34,995 bases of DNA from Candidatus Gallispira edinburgensis (GTDB taxonomy: Bacteria; Bacillota; Clostridia; Lachnospirales; CAG-274), in NCBI GenBank assembly GCA_904395805.1, contig CAJFNV010000017.1, forward strand, positions 1-34,995. Direction: 5' to 3'. A program made the translations under genes and the position numbers. Of the stretch, positions 16,574 through 24,862 are shown piece after piece. The stretch's first letter is position 1. Every line of letters starts with the position of its first letter. The notes beneath the pieces were generated by a model. It was not told where the DNA came from. It made no database searches and worked only from the letters and a program-made list of their open reading frames with translations.

Positions 16574-17578
16574 TTACTTTAAAACAGTAATTGAAACAGG
16601 ATTATTTAAAGGCGGTATGCTCATTGTCATTGCCTTGCCGTATTCAACAGTAAGCTTTGTATCAACTTCAATTGAGTCAATATCAACTGCATTGCCGTCT
16701 TCATCAGTTACCTTTACATCATCACTTTTATTAAGGCGAACTTCACCTCTGACCTCGTCATTAATGAGAATTTCATCTTCTGAAACCTCTGTTACAACAC
16801 CTGTACCGATGTAGCTTTCATCATCGGCTTTACAGACAGTAATTGAAACAGGATTGTTTAAAGGAGGTAAGCTTCTTGTCATAACATCACCGTATTCAAC
16901 AATAAGCTTTGTGCCTTCTTCAATTGAATCAATATCAACTGCATTGCCCTCCTCATCAGTTACCTTTACATCATCGCTCTTGTTAAGACGAACTTCACCC
17001 ATAGCTTCATCTTCAAAAAGGATTTCAGTATCAGATACTTCCTTTACTGTACCTGTACCTTCATTCTGTTCTGAAATGGCAGCATCTTCTGAAGTGTTTT
17101 CATTTTCTGTATTTTCATTTTCAACAGCTTCCCCTGATGCTGTATCATCTTCAACAGAAACATCTGCTCCTGTCACAATGTTTAATACATTATCTTCTTT
17201 CACAATTTCATAATTGAGAAGATCTGTAACTACATCAGCAGGAACATATGAAGCAGAATCAATTATAACAGGTGCTCCGCTTAATTCCATAGGTGCTGTC
17301 TTTGCAAATGTATAAGCATTTTCACCTATTGTGAATGTAATGTAAAGAGGTCCGTTATTTGAAACAGTAACTGTTTTTGTATCGGAAGCCCAGTCTACAT
17401 TTAAGCCTAAAGCTTCTGCTACAGGTCTTACTGAAATATATGTAACACCCTTTTCAACAACTGCACTGCTGTCAGCAATATTATTGCCGTCAATTGCTAC
17501 TGTCATAGTGTTATCAGCAAATGTCTGAGTGCTCATTGCCCCGATAAGAGCTAATGTACATAAAATTTTTCTTTTCAT
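16574..17578 (-). CDS. Secreted stalk-domain protein with two tandem 84-residue repeats
   Basis: A 334-residue exported protein. Signal peptide about 1-21 (ending TFA). The stalk domain (about 22-135) is more diverged than in its neighbours, reading YISVRPVAEALGLNVDW. An acidic Glu/Asn linker (about 140-172) precedes two consecutive units of about 84 residues. Each holds GEVRLNKSDDVKVTDE, GNAVDIDSIE and SxPPLNNPVSITV, so they are recent duplicates. No enzyme motif is visible. The repeats look like small beta-barrel adhesive or binding modules, which is a guess. The start has AAAGGAG 13 bases upstream (long spacing) and a TTGCCT/TATACT promoter. It converges on the 15419-16507 gene. Confidence 0.82.
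   Translation of the reverse strand: MKRKILCTLALIGAMSTQTFADNTMTVAIDGNNIADSSAVVEKGVTYISVRPVAEALGLNVDWASDTKTVTVSNNGPLYITFTIGENAYTFAKTAPMELSGAPVIIDSASYVPADVVTDLLNYEIVKEDNVLNIVTGADVSVEDDTASGEAVENENTENENTSEDAAISEQNEGTGTVKEVSDTEILFEDEAMGEVRLNKSDDVKVTDEEGNAVDIDSIEEGTKLIVEYGDVMTRSLPPLNNPVSITVCKADDESYIGTGVVTEVSEDEILINDEVRGEVRLNKSDDVKVTDEDGNAVDIDSIEVDTKLTVEYGKAMTMSIPPLNNPVSITVLK
16584..17061 (-). repeat. Tandem 252-bp intragenic duplication
   Basis: The string acagtaattgaaacaggatt occurs at 16584 and again at 16836. The acctgtacc string at 16799 recurs at 17051. The period is 252 bases, exactly 84 codons, with high nucleotide identity between the copies. It encodes the two C-terminal repeats of the stalk protein. 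The second copy seen from the minus-strand start ends at the stop codon. Confidence 0.85.
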
Positions 17579-17606
17579 AATTATTTTACAACTCCTTTCA
17601 CAGCAT

Positions 17607-17635
17607 AGTATATATTATTTTGTCATATAAGGCAA
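17607..17635 (-). promoter_or_regulatory. Sigma-A promoter of the repeat-bearing stalk gene
   Basis: TTGCCT (complement of 17630-17635), 17 bases, TATACT (complement of 17607-17612), about 29 bases upstream of the ATG. The plus-strand gene at 17780 has no obvious sigma-A promoter in the same gap. Confidence 0.7.
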
Positions 17636-17779
17636 TTACATAATTATTAAATTTATTAAACATTGAATATGACATATTAAACATTGGCTTAACAAGAGCA
17701 TAGATGCAGGCATGTTTTCATATATTAGTTGTAGAATAAGCTGAAATAATATAAGGCAGACATATAACAGAGGTAATTT

Positions 17780-18907
17780 ATGTTTAAAAAATGGGTATTT
17801 GTATTTTGTATGTTTTTTACGGTAAACTGCTGGGCCAGTGAGAAAGAGCCTGATGTAAATGCTCTGTCTGCAGTACTTATTGATGCTGATACAGGGAGAG
17901 TGCTCTGGGGAAAAAACGAAAATGAGCCTATGGCAATGGCAAGCACCACAAAAATAATGACGGCAATTGTTACCCTTGAAAATGCTGATATTAATGAAAA
18001 GGTAACTGTATCTAAAAATGCTACTCTTGCACCACAGGTAAAAATGAATCTGCAGGAGGGAGAAGAACTTACACTAGAGCAGCTTTTGTATGCACTGCTT
18101 ATGCAGAGTTCAAATGATGCTGCAGTAGCAATAGCAGAAAAAGTCGGCGGCAGTGTTGAAAACTTCTGTGCCATGATGAACAAAAAGGCAAAGGAGCTTG
18201 GATGCAAGGATACGGAGTTTGTGACACCTAACGGTCTTGACAAAGGGAATCATCACTCAACTGCCTATGATATGGCTATAATAGGCGCCTATGCTATAAG
18301 GAATGAGGAATTTATAAGAATAAGCAACACAAAAAATATTTCATTTACATCAAATAAAAAGAACTATTCCATTGTAAACAAAAATCAGCTTTTAAATTCC
18401 TATGAAGGGGCAATAGGTATAAAAACAGGTTTTACGGGAAAAGCGGGGCACTGCTTTGTGGGAGCTGCAAAAAGGGGAGATGTTACTCTTGTATCGGTTG
18501 TTCTTGCAAGCGGGTGGGGAACTGCCGGAAAAGCCAATAAATGGACAGATACAAGAGAAATATTAAATTATGGCTTTGATAATTATAAAAAATATAGTAT
18601 AATAGGAGATAAAGCTGATATATGTGTTGACAAGGCTAAGGTAAGTAAAACTGCATTAAAATATGAAAACAGTATCGAGCTTCTTATGAAGGAAAGTGAA
18701 AGGGATAATATTACCTTTAAAAACAATTTGCCTGAAATGATCGAAGCTCCCGTAAGGAAAGGCGAAAAAATCGGCACAGGTGAAGTTTATCTGGGAGATT
18801 TAAAAGTCGGGCAGGTGAACTTGATCGCAACAGAGAACATAGAAAAGCACAGCCTTGGAAACAGCTTTGATAAAATTATAAAGGAATGGTTAAAGTTCGT
18901 ATGTTAA
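17780..18907 (+). CDS. dacF: D-alanyl-D-alanine carboxypeptidase (peptidase S11, DacF/DacB type)
   Basis: A 375-residue exported penicillin-binding protein that trims the terminal D-Ala from peptidoglycan stem peptides. Signal peptide about 1-19. All three active-site boxes are intact: STTK (55-58, nucleophile Ser55), SSN (110-112) and KTG (215-217). The C-terminal beta domain (about 275-365) is present, but I see no clear amphipathic membrane helix at the extreme end. An ATG with AGAGGT upstream sets the start. It lies directly before rluB with overlapping stop and start, and close to spoIVB and spo0A. The dacF name is by context: position near sporulation genes and no clear vegetative promoter. 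DacB or a vegetative DacA remain possible. Confidence 0.85.
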   Translation: MFKKWVFVFCMFFTVNCWASEKEPDVNALSAVLIDADTGRVLWGKNENEPMAMASTTKIMTAIVTLENADINEKVTVSKNATLAPQVKMNLQEGEELTLEQLLYALLMQSSNDAAVAIAEKVGGSVENFCAMMNKKAKELGCKDTEFVTPNGLDKGNHHSTAYDMAIIGAYAIRNEEFIRISNTKNISFTSNKKNYSIVNKNQLLNSYEGAIGIKTGFTGKAGHCFVGAAKRGDVTLVSVVLASGWGTAGKANKWTDTREILNYGFDNYKKYSIIGDKADICVDKAKVSKTALKYENSIELLMKESERDNITFKNNLPEMIEAPVRKGEKIGTGEVYLGDLKVGQVNLIATENIEKHSLGNSFDKIIKEWLKFVC

Positions 18908-19611
18908 TGAGATTACAGAAGTATATTGCGGAAGCACAGATAGCTTCAAGACGAAAGGCGGAAGAAATGATACTTGCCGGAAGAGTATCTGTAAACGGTA
19001 AAATAATAACAGAACTTGGCACAAAGGTTGAAAGTGACAGTGATGTTGTGAGGGTAGACGATAAAGAGATTCATATATGCGAAAAATTGGTTTACATAAT
19101 GCTTAACAAGCCCGAAGGCTGTGTTACTACAGTTAAGGATCAGTTTAACAGAAAAAGTGTAATGGATTATGTAAGTGATGTAAAGGAAAGAATATACCCA
19201 GTGGGAAGATTGGATTATGATACATCGGGTCTTTTAATAATGACAAATGACGGAGAACTGACATACAGACTTACTCACCCTAAGCACAATGTCGTTAAAA
19301 CATATATTGCCCATGTAGACAGAAAACCTGATGAAAGGGATATGGAAAAATTCAGGAAGGGCATTGTAATTGACGGAAGAAAAACCGCAGAGGCTGAAAT
19401 TAAAATTATAAAGGAAGGAAAACTGACAGAACTTGAAATAAAAATAAGAGAGGGCAGAAACAGGCAGGTCAGAAAAATGTGTGCTGCCATAAACTGCAAT
19501 GTTGTAAAGCTTAAAAGAATTGCTACGGGAAAACTGGAACTGGGTGAGCTTGAAAAGGGCAAGTACAGATACCTTGACGAAAAGGAAATACTCTATTTAA
19601 AAAGTTTATAA
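18907..19611 (+). CDS. rluB: 23S rRNA pseudouridine synthase, RluB/RsuA family
   Basis: With the start at ATG 18907 the protein has 234 residues and begins MRLQKYIAEA, the usual family start. That ATG shares its A with the stop codon of the preceding gene (TAATG), so translation is likely coupled. Alternative ATGs at 18886 and 18901 would add seven or two residues. An N-terminal S4 RNA-binding domain (about 1-60) is followed by the catalytic domain with GRLDYDTSGLL, holding the essential Asp, and the late motif REGRNRQVRKM. It would isomerise a uridine in the peptidyl-transferase region of 23S rRNA. RluB versus RsuA cannot be settled by eye; Clostridia normally carry RluB next to dac/scp genes. 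Confidence 0.9.
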   Translation: MRLQKYIAEAQIASRRKAEEMILAGRVSVNGKIITELGTKVESDSDVVRVDDKEIHICEKLVYIMLNKPEGCVTTVKDQFNRKSVMDYVSDVKERIYPVGRLDYDTSGLLIMTNDGELTYRLTHPKHNVVKTYIAHVDRKPDERDMEKFRKGIVIDGRKTAEAEIKIIKEGKLTELEIKIREGRNRQVRKMCAAINCNVVKLKRIATGKLELGELEKGKYRYLDEKEILYLKSL

Positions 19612-19624
19612 TTTTACAAAAATC

Positions 19625-19652
19625 GGAACGGACGGAAGCCTGTTCCTTTTTT
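19625..19652 (+). terminator. Terminator after rluB
   Basis: GGAACGG (19625-19631) pairs with CTGTTCC (19640-19646, one G-T pair) and is followed by six T. Confidence 0.75.
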
Positions 19653-19714
19653 GTCCAAATAGGACAGTATAATTGCATTTAACTAAGGAGATTTTAATAT
19701 TAGAGGTGAGTTAA

Positions 19715-20947
19715 ATGCAAAGAAAAAAAATATTTTTTTTAATGAGTATAATATTATTTTTTATACTATTATATTTTGTAATTGAATACATTTTTATACC
19801 TAAAAATATTTATATGACAACGGGAGAAAGTTATGTAATGAATATGTCTTCTCCTTTTGACGGGGAAGTGGAAAGCAATGAAGTAGTAAGCATCAACAAT
19901 GAAAAGGTCAGGGATAATATAGAAGTAAGTCTTAAAGAGGACAATATTATAAGCAGTGAGGAAGATACTACAGCTGATCTTAAAGTGAAATTTATGGGAC
20001 TTCCCATAAAAAATGTTCAGCTATGTTTTATGCCTGAAAAAAGGGTTGAGGTTGTAGGGAAAACCGTGGGTATATGTGTTGATACAAAAGGTGTTCTTGT
20101 TCTGGGAGTTGGACAAGTCAACGGAATTGACGGAAAAGCTTATACACCATGCAAAAATATATTAAAAACGGGAGATATTATAACAGCGATCAATAACAGT
20201 CCCGTAGAAAGCAAGGAAGAATTGTCAGAACTTGTAAACAGCAGTGATGATCTGAATATTCAGATAATAAGAGATGATAAAAATATGAGTTTAAATGTCA
20301 AACCGGTTAAATCTGTTGATGATAATCAGTTTAAGCTTGGGTTATGGGTGAGAGACAGTACTCAGGGAATAGGTACAATAACATATTATGACAGGGAGAA
20401 TAACAGTTTCGGTGCCCTTGGACACCCTATAAATGATGTGGATACAGGTGAACTTATGGAAATAGACGGGGGAGAAATTTTAGAGGCAAAAGTGGAAAAG
20501 GCGGAAAAAGGAAAGGCAGGAACACCGGGGTCACTTGTTGGAGATATATATTTTGACAAGACAATAGGATATGTGGAAAGCAATGAGAAAAATGGCATTT
20601 TTGGGCATATGTGCGCTGATATTGAGGGTATAGAAATGCCTGTCGGCTATAAAAATGACGTAAAAATTGGAAATGCGTCTGTTTATGTCAATACAGACGG
20701 ACAAACTGTCGAAAAATTCGGTGTTTATATAGATAGTATAAACAAGTATAATACTAGTGATACTAAAAACTTTGTTCTGACAATAACCGACAAGAGGCTT
20801 TTGGATAAAACAGGCGGTATTGTTCAGGGGATGAGCGGATGCCCTATTGTCCAGAATGGAAAACTTGTTGGTGCAGTTACCCACGTTTTTGTTAATGACC
20901 CTACAAGAGGTTATGGAATTTTTATAGAAAATATGATAGATTTTTGA
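19715..20947 (+). CDS. spoIVB: SpoIVB sporulation serine peptidase
   Basis: A 410-residue sporulation protease that in Bacillus is secreted from the forespore and cleaves SpoIVFA, activating pro-sigma-K processing. It has an N-terminal membrane anchor (about 5-28), a PDZ domain (about 110-195) and a trypsin-like SpoIVB domain with GALGHPI (233-239, His237 as general base) and GIVQGMSGCPIVQNGKLVGA (368-387, nucleophile Ser374). The region around Asp395 (VNDPTRGYGIF) is also typical. AGAGGTGA precedes ATG. A TATAAT near 19669 has no matching -35 box. A sporulation sigma factor is expected, but its site could not be read with confidence. Synteny with spo0A downstream is the classic arrangement. 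Confidence 0.95.
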   Translation: MQRKKIFFLMSIILFFILLYFVIEYIFIPKNIYMTTGESYVMNMSSPFDGEVESNEVVSINNEKVRDNIEVSLKEDNIISSEEDTTADLKVKFMGLPIKNVQLCFMPEKRVEVVGKTVGICVDTKGVLVLGVGQVNGIDGKAYTPCKNILKTGDIITAINNSPVESKEELSELVNSSDDLNIQIIRDDKNMSLNVKPVKSVDDNQFKLGLWVRDSTQGIGTITYYDRENNSFGALGHPINDVDTGELMEIDGGEILEAKVEKAEKGKAGTPGSLVGDIYFDKTIGYVESNEKNGIFGHMCADIEGIEMPVGYKNDVKIGNASVYVNTDGQTVEKFGVYIDSINKYNTSDTKNFVLTITDKRLLDKTGGIVQGMSGCPIVQNGKLVGAVTHVFVNDPTRGYGIFIENMIDF

Positions 20948-20955
20948 AAAAAGTA

Positions 20956-20983
20956 TTGACTAATTCAAAAAGTGTGTTAAAAT
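20956..20983 (+). promoter_or_regulatory. Promoter of the spo0A-like gene
   Basis: TTGACT (20956-20961), 16 bases, TAAAAT (20978-20983). It is a vegetative-type promoter independent of spoIVB. No TGTCGAA Spo0A box was found in the gap. Confidence 0.65.
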
Positions 20984-21036
20984 ATATACACAGACAAAGT
21001 GATATCAAAAAAAACAACATAGATTGGGGATAGACT

Positions 21037-21792
21037 ATGAAAGTTATTCTTTCTATAGACAGCGAGATAGAGCGCGAAGCTATTAAAAACAGCCTTATAG
21101 GATATGAGGATATTTCTGATGTTATTATAGCTGACAGCATTAGCGAAGCTATGTACAGAATGAATAATAATGAATTTGATGCAGCTGTTATGTATCTTGA
21201 AAACGGAAGCAAGGATATGATGCAGGCTCTCTTTAAAATTCAGGAAATAAAGCGTAAAAATAAGGATTCTAAAGTCATTATTCTGACGGATAAGGCTGAC
21301 GAAACATTTTCTTCAGCAGCCATAATTTTTGGAATAGATTATGTTTTTGTCAGTCCATATAATCTGTCGGACGTTGTGTCAAAAATTGTTTCCGGTAAAG
21401 GGGAAGAGGCTGCAGCAGGAATTGAAGATGTGGCTGATAAAAAGCTGAATGCTGAAAGAATGACATCGTCTATTTTAAACAGTACAGGTATTTTCCCTAA
21501 TCTTAAAGGGTATAAATATCTGAAAGAGGCTATTGTGACCGGATATACAAGGAAGGATACCCTTGATGCGGTTACCAAGTATTTATATCCTGAAATTGCT
21601 GACAATAATAATACAACAGCAGACAGAGTTGAAAGAGCAATAAGACATGCTATAGAATCTGCTTGGCATAAATGCGGAGGCAATGACTTTTATATCAAAA
21701 TGGGATTTGGTAATGCCTATAGCAATAAAAGACCTACCAATAGTGAGTACATATTTGCTGTTGTTGAGTATTTGAATAATCATATAGGTTGA
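21037..21792 (+). CDS. spo0A: Spo0A-like regulator with a degenerate receiver domain
   Basis: A 251-residue protein. The C-terminal domain (about 140-250) matches the Spo0A DNA-binding domain well, with KGYKYLKEAI, KYLYPEIA, the recognition segment TTADRVERAIRHAIESAW (193-210) and RPTNSEYI. The N-terminal 120 residues keep the receiver fold and length but lose its chemistry. The phosphoacceptor Asp is Tyr53 (FDAAVMYLEN), only Asp8 of the acidic pair remains (LSIDSE), and the conserved Lys is Ser106 (YVFVSPYN). Thr84 is retained. It should therefore not accept phosphate in the normal way. Its place directly after spoIVB is where canonical spo0A lies, so it is either the diverged orthologue or a replacing paralogue. 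GGGGATAG precedes ATG. Confidence 0.85.
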   Translation: MKVILSIDSEIEREAIKNSLIGYEDISDVIIADSISEAMYRMNNNEFDAAVMYLENGSKDMMQALFKIQEIKRKNKDSKVIILTDKADETFSSAAIIFGIDYVFVSPYNLSDVVSKIVSGKGEEAAAGIEDVADKKLNAERMTSSILNSTGIFPNLKGYKYLKEAIVTGYTRKDTLDAVTKYLYPEIADNNNTTADRVERAIRHAIESAWHKCGGNDFYIKMGFGNAYSNKRPTNSEYIFAVVEYLNNHIG

Positions 21793-21799
21793 TAATAAA

Positions 21800-21849
21800 G
21801 ACAGTTTACATTGTAATTGTATTTGTAATGTAAGCTGCCTTTTTGTTTT
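21800..21849 (+). terminator. Terminator after the spo0A-like gene
   Basis: GACAGTTTACATT (21800-21812) pairs with AATGTAAGCTGCC (21827-21839, imperfect near the base), followed by TTTTTGTTTT. Confidence 0.8.
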
Positions 21850-21973
21850 ACAAAAATATGACAGAAATATTAATTTTTTTTTATAAAATAGTAAATGGAG
21901 TGTATATTAATAATAGATTATTGCATTTTTTAACAAACTTATGCTATAATGTAACTTATCCGGAGCAAATGGG

Positions 21974-22365
21974 AGCTTGCTCACAATTTGCGATGGATAA
22001 GTTAGCGAGCCTTTTTATCTTGCCTGTAGGGCAATCTTGCGTAAGCAAGGCAGGAAAGCGGAGCTTTGCTGAGATAAAAAGGTGAGATGAAAGAAGAAAC
22101 CCTCAGTCAGCATAGCTGACAGCTCCCTTATAAAGGAGCCAAAAGCTCGCTTGCGATTTTCTGAGGTAAGTTATTGAGTCTTTTTATCTGACACGTTCAG
22201 CACTTTCAGCCTTTGGCTGAAAGCCAGCCTGCGGCTGTCCGATAAATCTTTCGGTGCAATAGTGTCACCTTGCGTAAGCAAGGCGGAAAGCGGAGCTTGC
22301 CGAAGATAAAAAGACGATATATGAGAGGGATAAGCTTGCTCACAATTTGCGATGGATAAGTTAGC
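21974..22365. repeat. Nested palindromic repeat cluster bounded by 33-bp direct repeats
   Basis: The 692 bases between the spo0A-like gene and mutS2 hold no credible gene. A 33-base string at 21974-22006 is repeated exactly at 22333-22365. Between the copies are three units. Unit A (22010-22082) is framed by CCTTTTTATCT and AGATAAAAAGG. Unit B (22178-22315) is framed by GTCTTTTTATCT and AGATAAAAAGAC, with inner hairpins CTTTCAGCC/GGCTGAAAG and CAGCC/GGCTG. Unit C (22101-22166) starts CCTCAGTCAGC and ends CTGAGG. A and B share CTTGCGTAAGCAAGGC and AAAGCGGAGCTT. The sequence is markedly richer in G+C than its AT-rich flanks. Confidence 0.85.
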
Positions 22366-22484
22366 TTAATACAAGATAAAATTTCTTGTATACATTTAAT
22401 TAGTTATACGGAAAGTAATAAATATAGAAAATTAAAAGAGGAGGCAGCTATAAACCGCATAGCTGTAATGAAGGAGTATTGAAT

Positions 22485-24845
22485 ATGGATAGTAAGACTC
22501 TGAGAGTTCTGGAGTTTAACAAGATAATAGATATGTTAAGGCAATATGCTGCTTCTGATCTGGGAAAGGCTATTGTGGATGATCTGAAGCCAAGTACAGA
22601 TATTAACGAAATTACACTTAATCAGAAGGAAACATCGGAAGCTGTATCAATGATACTTAAAAAAGGCTCACTGGGCTTGGGAGGATTAAGATCGGTTGAG
22701 GAATATATTAAAAGAGTAAATGTAAGCGGCGTTCTTAACATTGAGGAGCTTATAAAAATCGGTGATTTTCTGAGAGTTTCAAGAAGGGCTAAGGACTATG
22801 CAAAAAGTGAAAGCAAAAATGACAGCTTTCCTATTCTTGAGCCTCAGTTTAATTCAATTGTGCCTGTAAATGATCTGGAAAGAGAAATTGAAAGATGTAT
22901 TCCTTCACCTAATGAGATTGCTGATGATGCTTCAAGAGCTTTGAGAGAAATAAGACGTAATATAAAAATAGCAAATGACAGGATAAAGGAGCAGTTAAAT
23001 TCAATTATTCATTCAAACACATATAAAAACATGCTTCAGGAGGCTGTAATAACAATAAGGAATGAAAGGTACTGTGTTCCTATAAAGCAGGAATATAAAA
23101 ATGCTTTTGCAGGACTTATACATGACCAGTCTTCAACAGGCGCAACAGTGTTTATTGAACCTATAAGTGTTGTTCAGCTTAATAATAAAATAAAAGAGCT
23201 TCATAACAATGAAAAAGCAGAAATTGAAAGAATACTGGCATTGTTATCTTCAAGGGTAGCAGAAAATTCGGAAGTTATACTTTCAAATGCGGATATTCTT
23301 GCACACATAGATTTTGTTTTTGCAAAGGCTGAACTTTCAATAAAAATGAAAGGTGTTGAGCCAAAGTTTAATACAAAGGGATATATTAACATAAAAAAAG
23401 CAAGACATCCATTACTTGACCCAAAAACTGTTGTACCTACCGATATTTATATAGGTAAAAAGTTTAATACACTGCTCATAACGGGACCTAATACAGGCGG
23501 TAAGACTGTAAGCCTTAAAACTCTTGGACTTTTTACACTTATGGGTCAGGCAGGTCTTCATATATCTGCTTTTGATAATTCTGAGCTTGCTCTTTTTGAC
23601 AATGTATTTGCAGATATTGGTGATGAACAGAGTATTGAACAGAGTTTAAGTACATTTTCATCACATATGACAAATATTGTTAAGATACTTGACAGTGTTA
23701 CCCCCGATTCTTTGGTGCTTCTGGATGAGCTTGGTGCGGGAACCGACCCTACAGAGGGTGCAGCCCTTGCCATTGCGATCATAAAATATCTTCATGCTCT
23801 TGGAGTGAGAACAGCGGTTACAACACATTACAGTGAACTTAAGGTATTTGCCCTTGCAACAGAGGGAGTTGAAAATGCCTCCTGTGAGTTTGATGTGGAA
23901 ACATTAAGACCTACCTATAAGCTCCTTATAGGTGTGCCGGGAAAGAGTAATGCTTTTGCCATATCACAGAGACTGGGGCTGCCCGAGTATATTATAAATG
24001 AGGCTAAGGATGTATTAAGTCATGAAGATCTGAGATTTGAAGATGTAATAACAGATCTTGAAATAAGCAGAAAATCTCTTATTATTGAACAGGAAAAGGC
24101 TGAAGAGTATAGAAAGGAAGCTCAAAGACTTAAGTCTGAGGCTCAGAAACAGAGAAATAAACTGGATGCTCAGAGAGAAAAAATAATAAGAGAAGCTAAT
24201 GAAAAGGCAAGGTCTATAATAAGTGATGCAAAGGATGAGGCTGATGCTATTATTAAAGAAATGCGTAAGCTGCAGAAAGAGGGCATCAATATAAAAGACC
24301 TTGAAGAGCAAAGAGCAAAGCTTAAGGATAAAATGAGCAAGGCTGAAAGCAAGCTTAAATCAGAAAGAAATTATAAAGTGCCTGATAAGCTTGTTAAGGG
24401 CGACAGGGTCAAAATACATTCCCTTAATCAGACAGGTATTGTATCAGTGCCGCCTAATAAAAACGGTGATGTTGTAATAAAGGCAGGTATAATGACTGTT
24501 ACTGTGAATATAAAGGATCTGTCCCTTGATACAAGTGAAGAACCACTTACCTATACGCCTAAAAAGTTTGCTACAAATATAGCAAGAAAAAAGAGAAGCA
24601 ACATATCTTCAGAGGTTGATCTTAGAGGTATGCTTGCTCTTGAGGCTATTGATAAACTTGACAAGTATCTGGATGATGCTTATCTGGCAGGAATATCACC
24701 CGTTACGATCATACACGGAAAGGGAACGGGTGCTTTGAGAAAGGCTGTACAGGAATACTTAAGAGGAAATCCCAGGGTAAAAAGTTACCGCCTTGGGCAG
24801 TACGGCGAAGGTGAAGCCGGCGTTACTGTTGTTGAATTGAAGTAA
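22485..24845 (+). CDS. mutS2: Endonuclease/ATPase MutS2
   Basis: A 786-residue MutS-family protein. ATG 22485 is chosen over a TTG six bases earlier because AAGGAG (22471-22476) is eight bases from it. The order is clamp/core helices, an ATPase with P-loop GPNTGGKT (334-341), Walker B and D-loop region VLLDELGAGTDPTEG (about 413-427) and THYSELK, then a charged coiled coil (about 515-635), a KOW-like stretch, and a C-terminal Smr nuclease domain (about 708-786) with VDLRG and IIHGKGTGALR. There is no mismatch-recognition domain. MutS2 suppresses recombination and rescues collided ribosomes. Upstream, a second GAGGAGG (22438-22444) and a CAGCTAT/ATAGCTG hairpin (22445-22465) precede the ribosome site. 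Confidence 0.96.
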   Translation: MDSKTLRVLEFNKIIDMLRQYAASDLGKAIVDDLKPSTDINEITLNQKETSEAVSMILKKGSLGLGGLRSVEEYIKRVNVSGVLNIEELIKIGDFLRVSRRAKDYAKSESKNDSFPILEPQFNSIVPVNDLEREIERCIPSPNEIADDASRALREIRRNIKIANDRIKEQLNSIIHSNTYKNMLQEAVITIRNERYCVPIKQEYKNAFAGLIHDQSSTGATVFIEPISVVQLNNKIKELHNNEKAEIERILALLSSRVAENSEVILSNADILAHIDFVFAKAELSIKMKGVEPKFNTKGYINIKKARHPLLDPKTVVPTDIYIGKKFNTLLITGPNTGGKTVSLKTLGLFTLMGQAGLHISAFDNSELALFDNVFADIGDEQSIEQSLSTFSSHMTNIVKILDSVTPDSLVLLDELGAGTDPTEGAALAIAIIKYLHALGVRTAVTTHYSELKVFALATEGVENASCEFDVETLRPTYKLLIGVPGKSNAFAISQRLGLPEYIINEAKDVLSHEDLRFEDVITDLEISRKSLIIEQEKAEEYRKEAQRLKSEAQKQRNKLDAQREKIIREANEKARSIISDAKDEADAIIKEMRKLQKEGINIKDLEEQRAKLKDKMSKAESKLKSERNYKVPDKLVKGDRVKIHSLNQTGIVSVPPNKNGDVVIKAGIMTVTVNIKDLSLDTSEEPLTYTPKKFATNIARKKRSNISSEVDLRGMLALEAIDKLDKYLDDAYLAGISPVTIIHGKGTGALRKAVQEYLRGNPRVKSYRLGQYGEGEAGVTVVELK

Positions 24846-24862
24846 AAAGGAGAAATATATAT

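Noticed and set aside
17690..17735. Sporulation sigma (F/G-type) promoter for the carboxypeptidase gene
   Set aside because: GCATA and CATATATTA occur about 16 bases apart, but spacing and the -10 match are imperfect, so the resemblance is too weak to annotate.
21843..22085. 80-codon frame between the spo0A-like gene and mutS2
   Set aside because: It starts in the terminator T-tract of the preceding gene and crosses the palindromic repeat units; no ribosome site.
21974..22365. CRISPR array
   Set aside because: There are only two copies of the 33-bp repeat, 359 bp apart, with palindromic elements between them and no regular spacers or cas genes.
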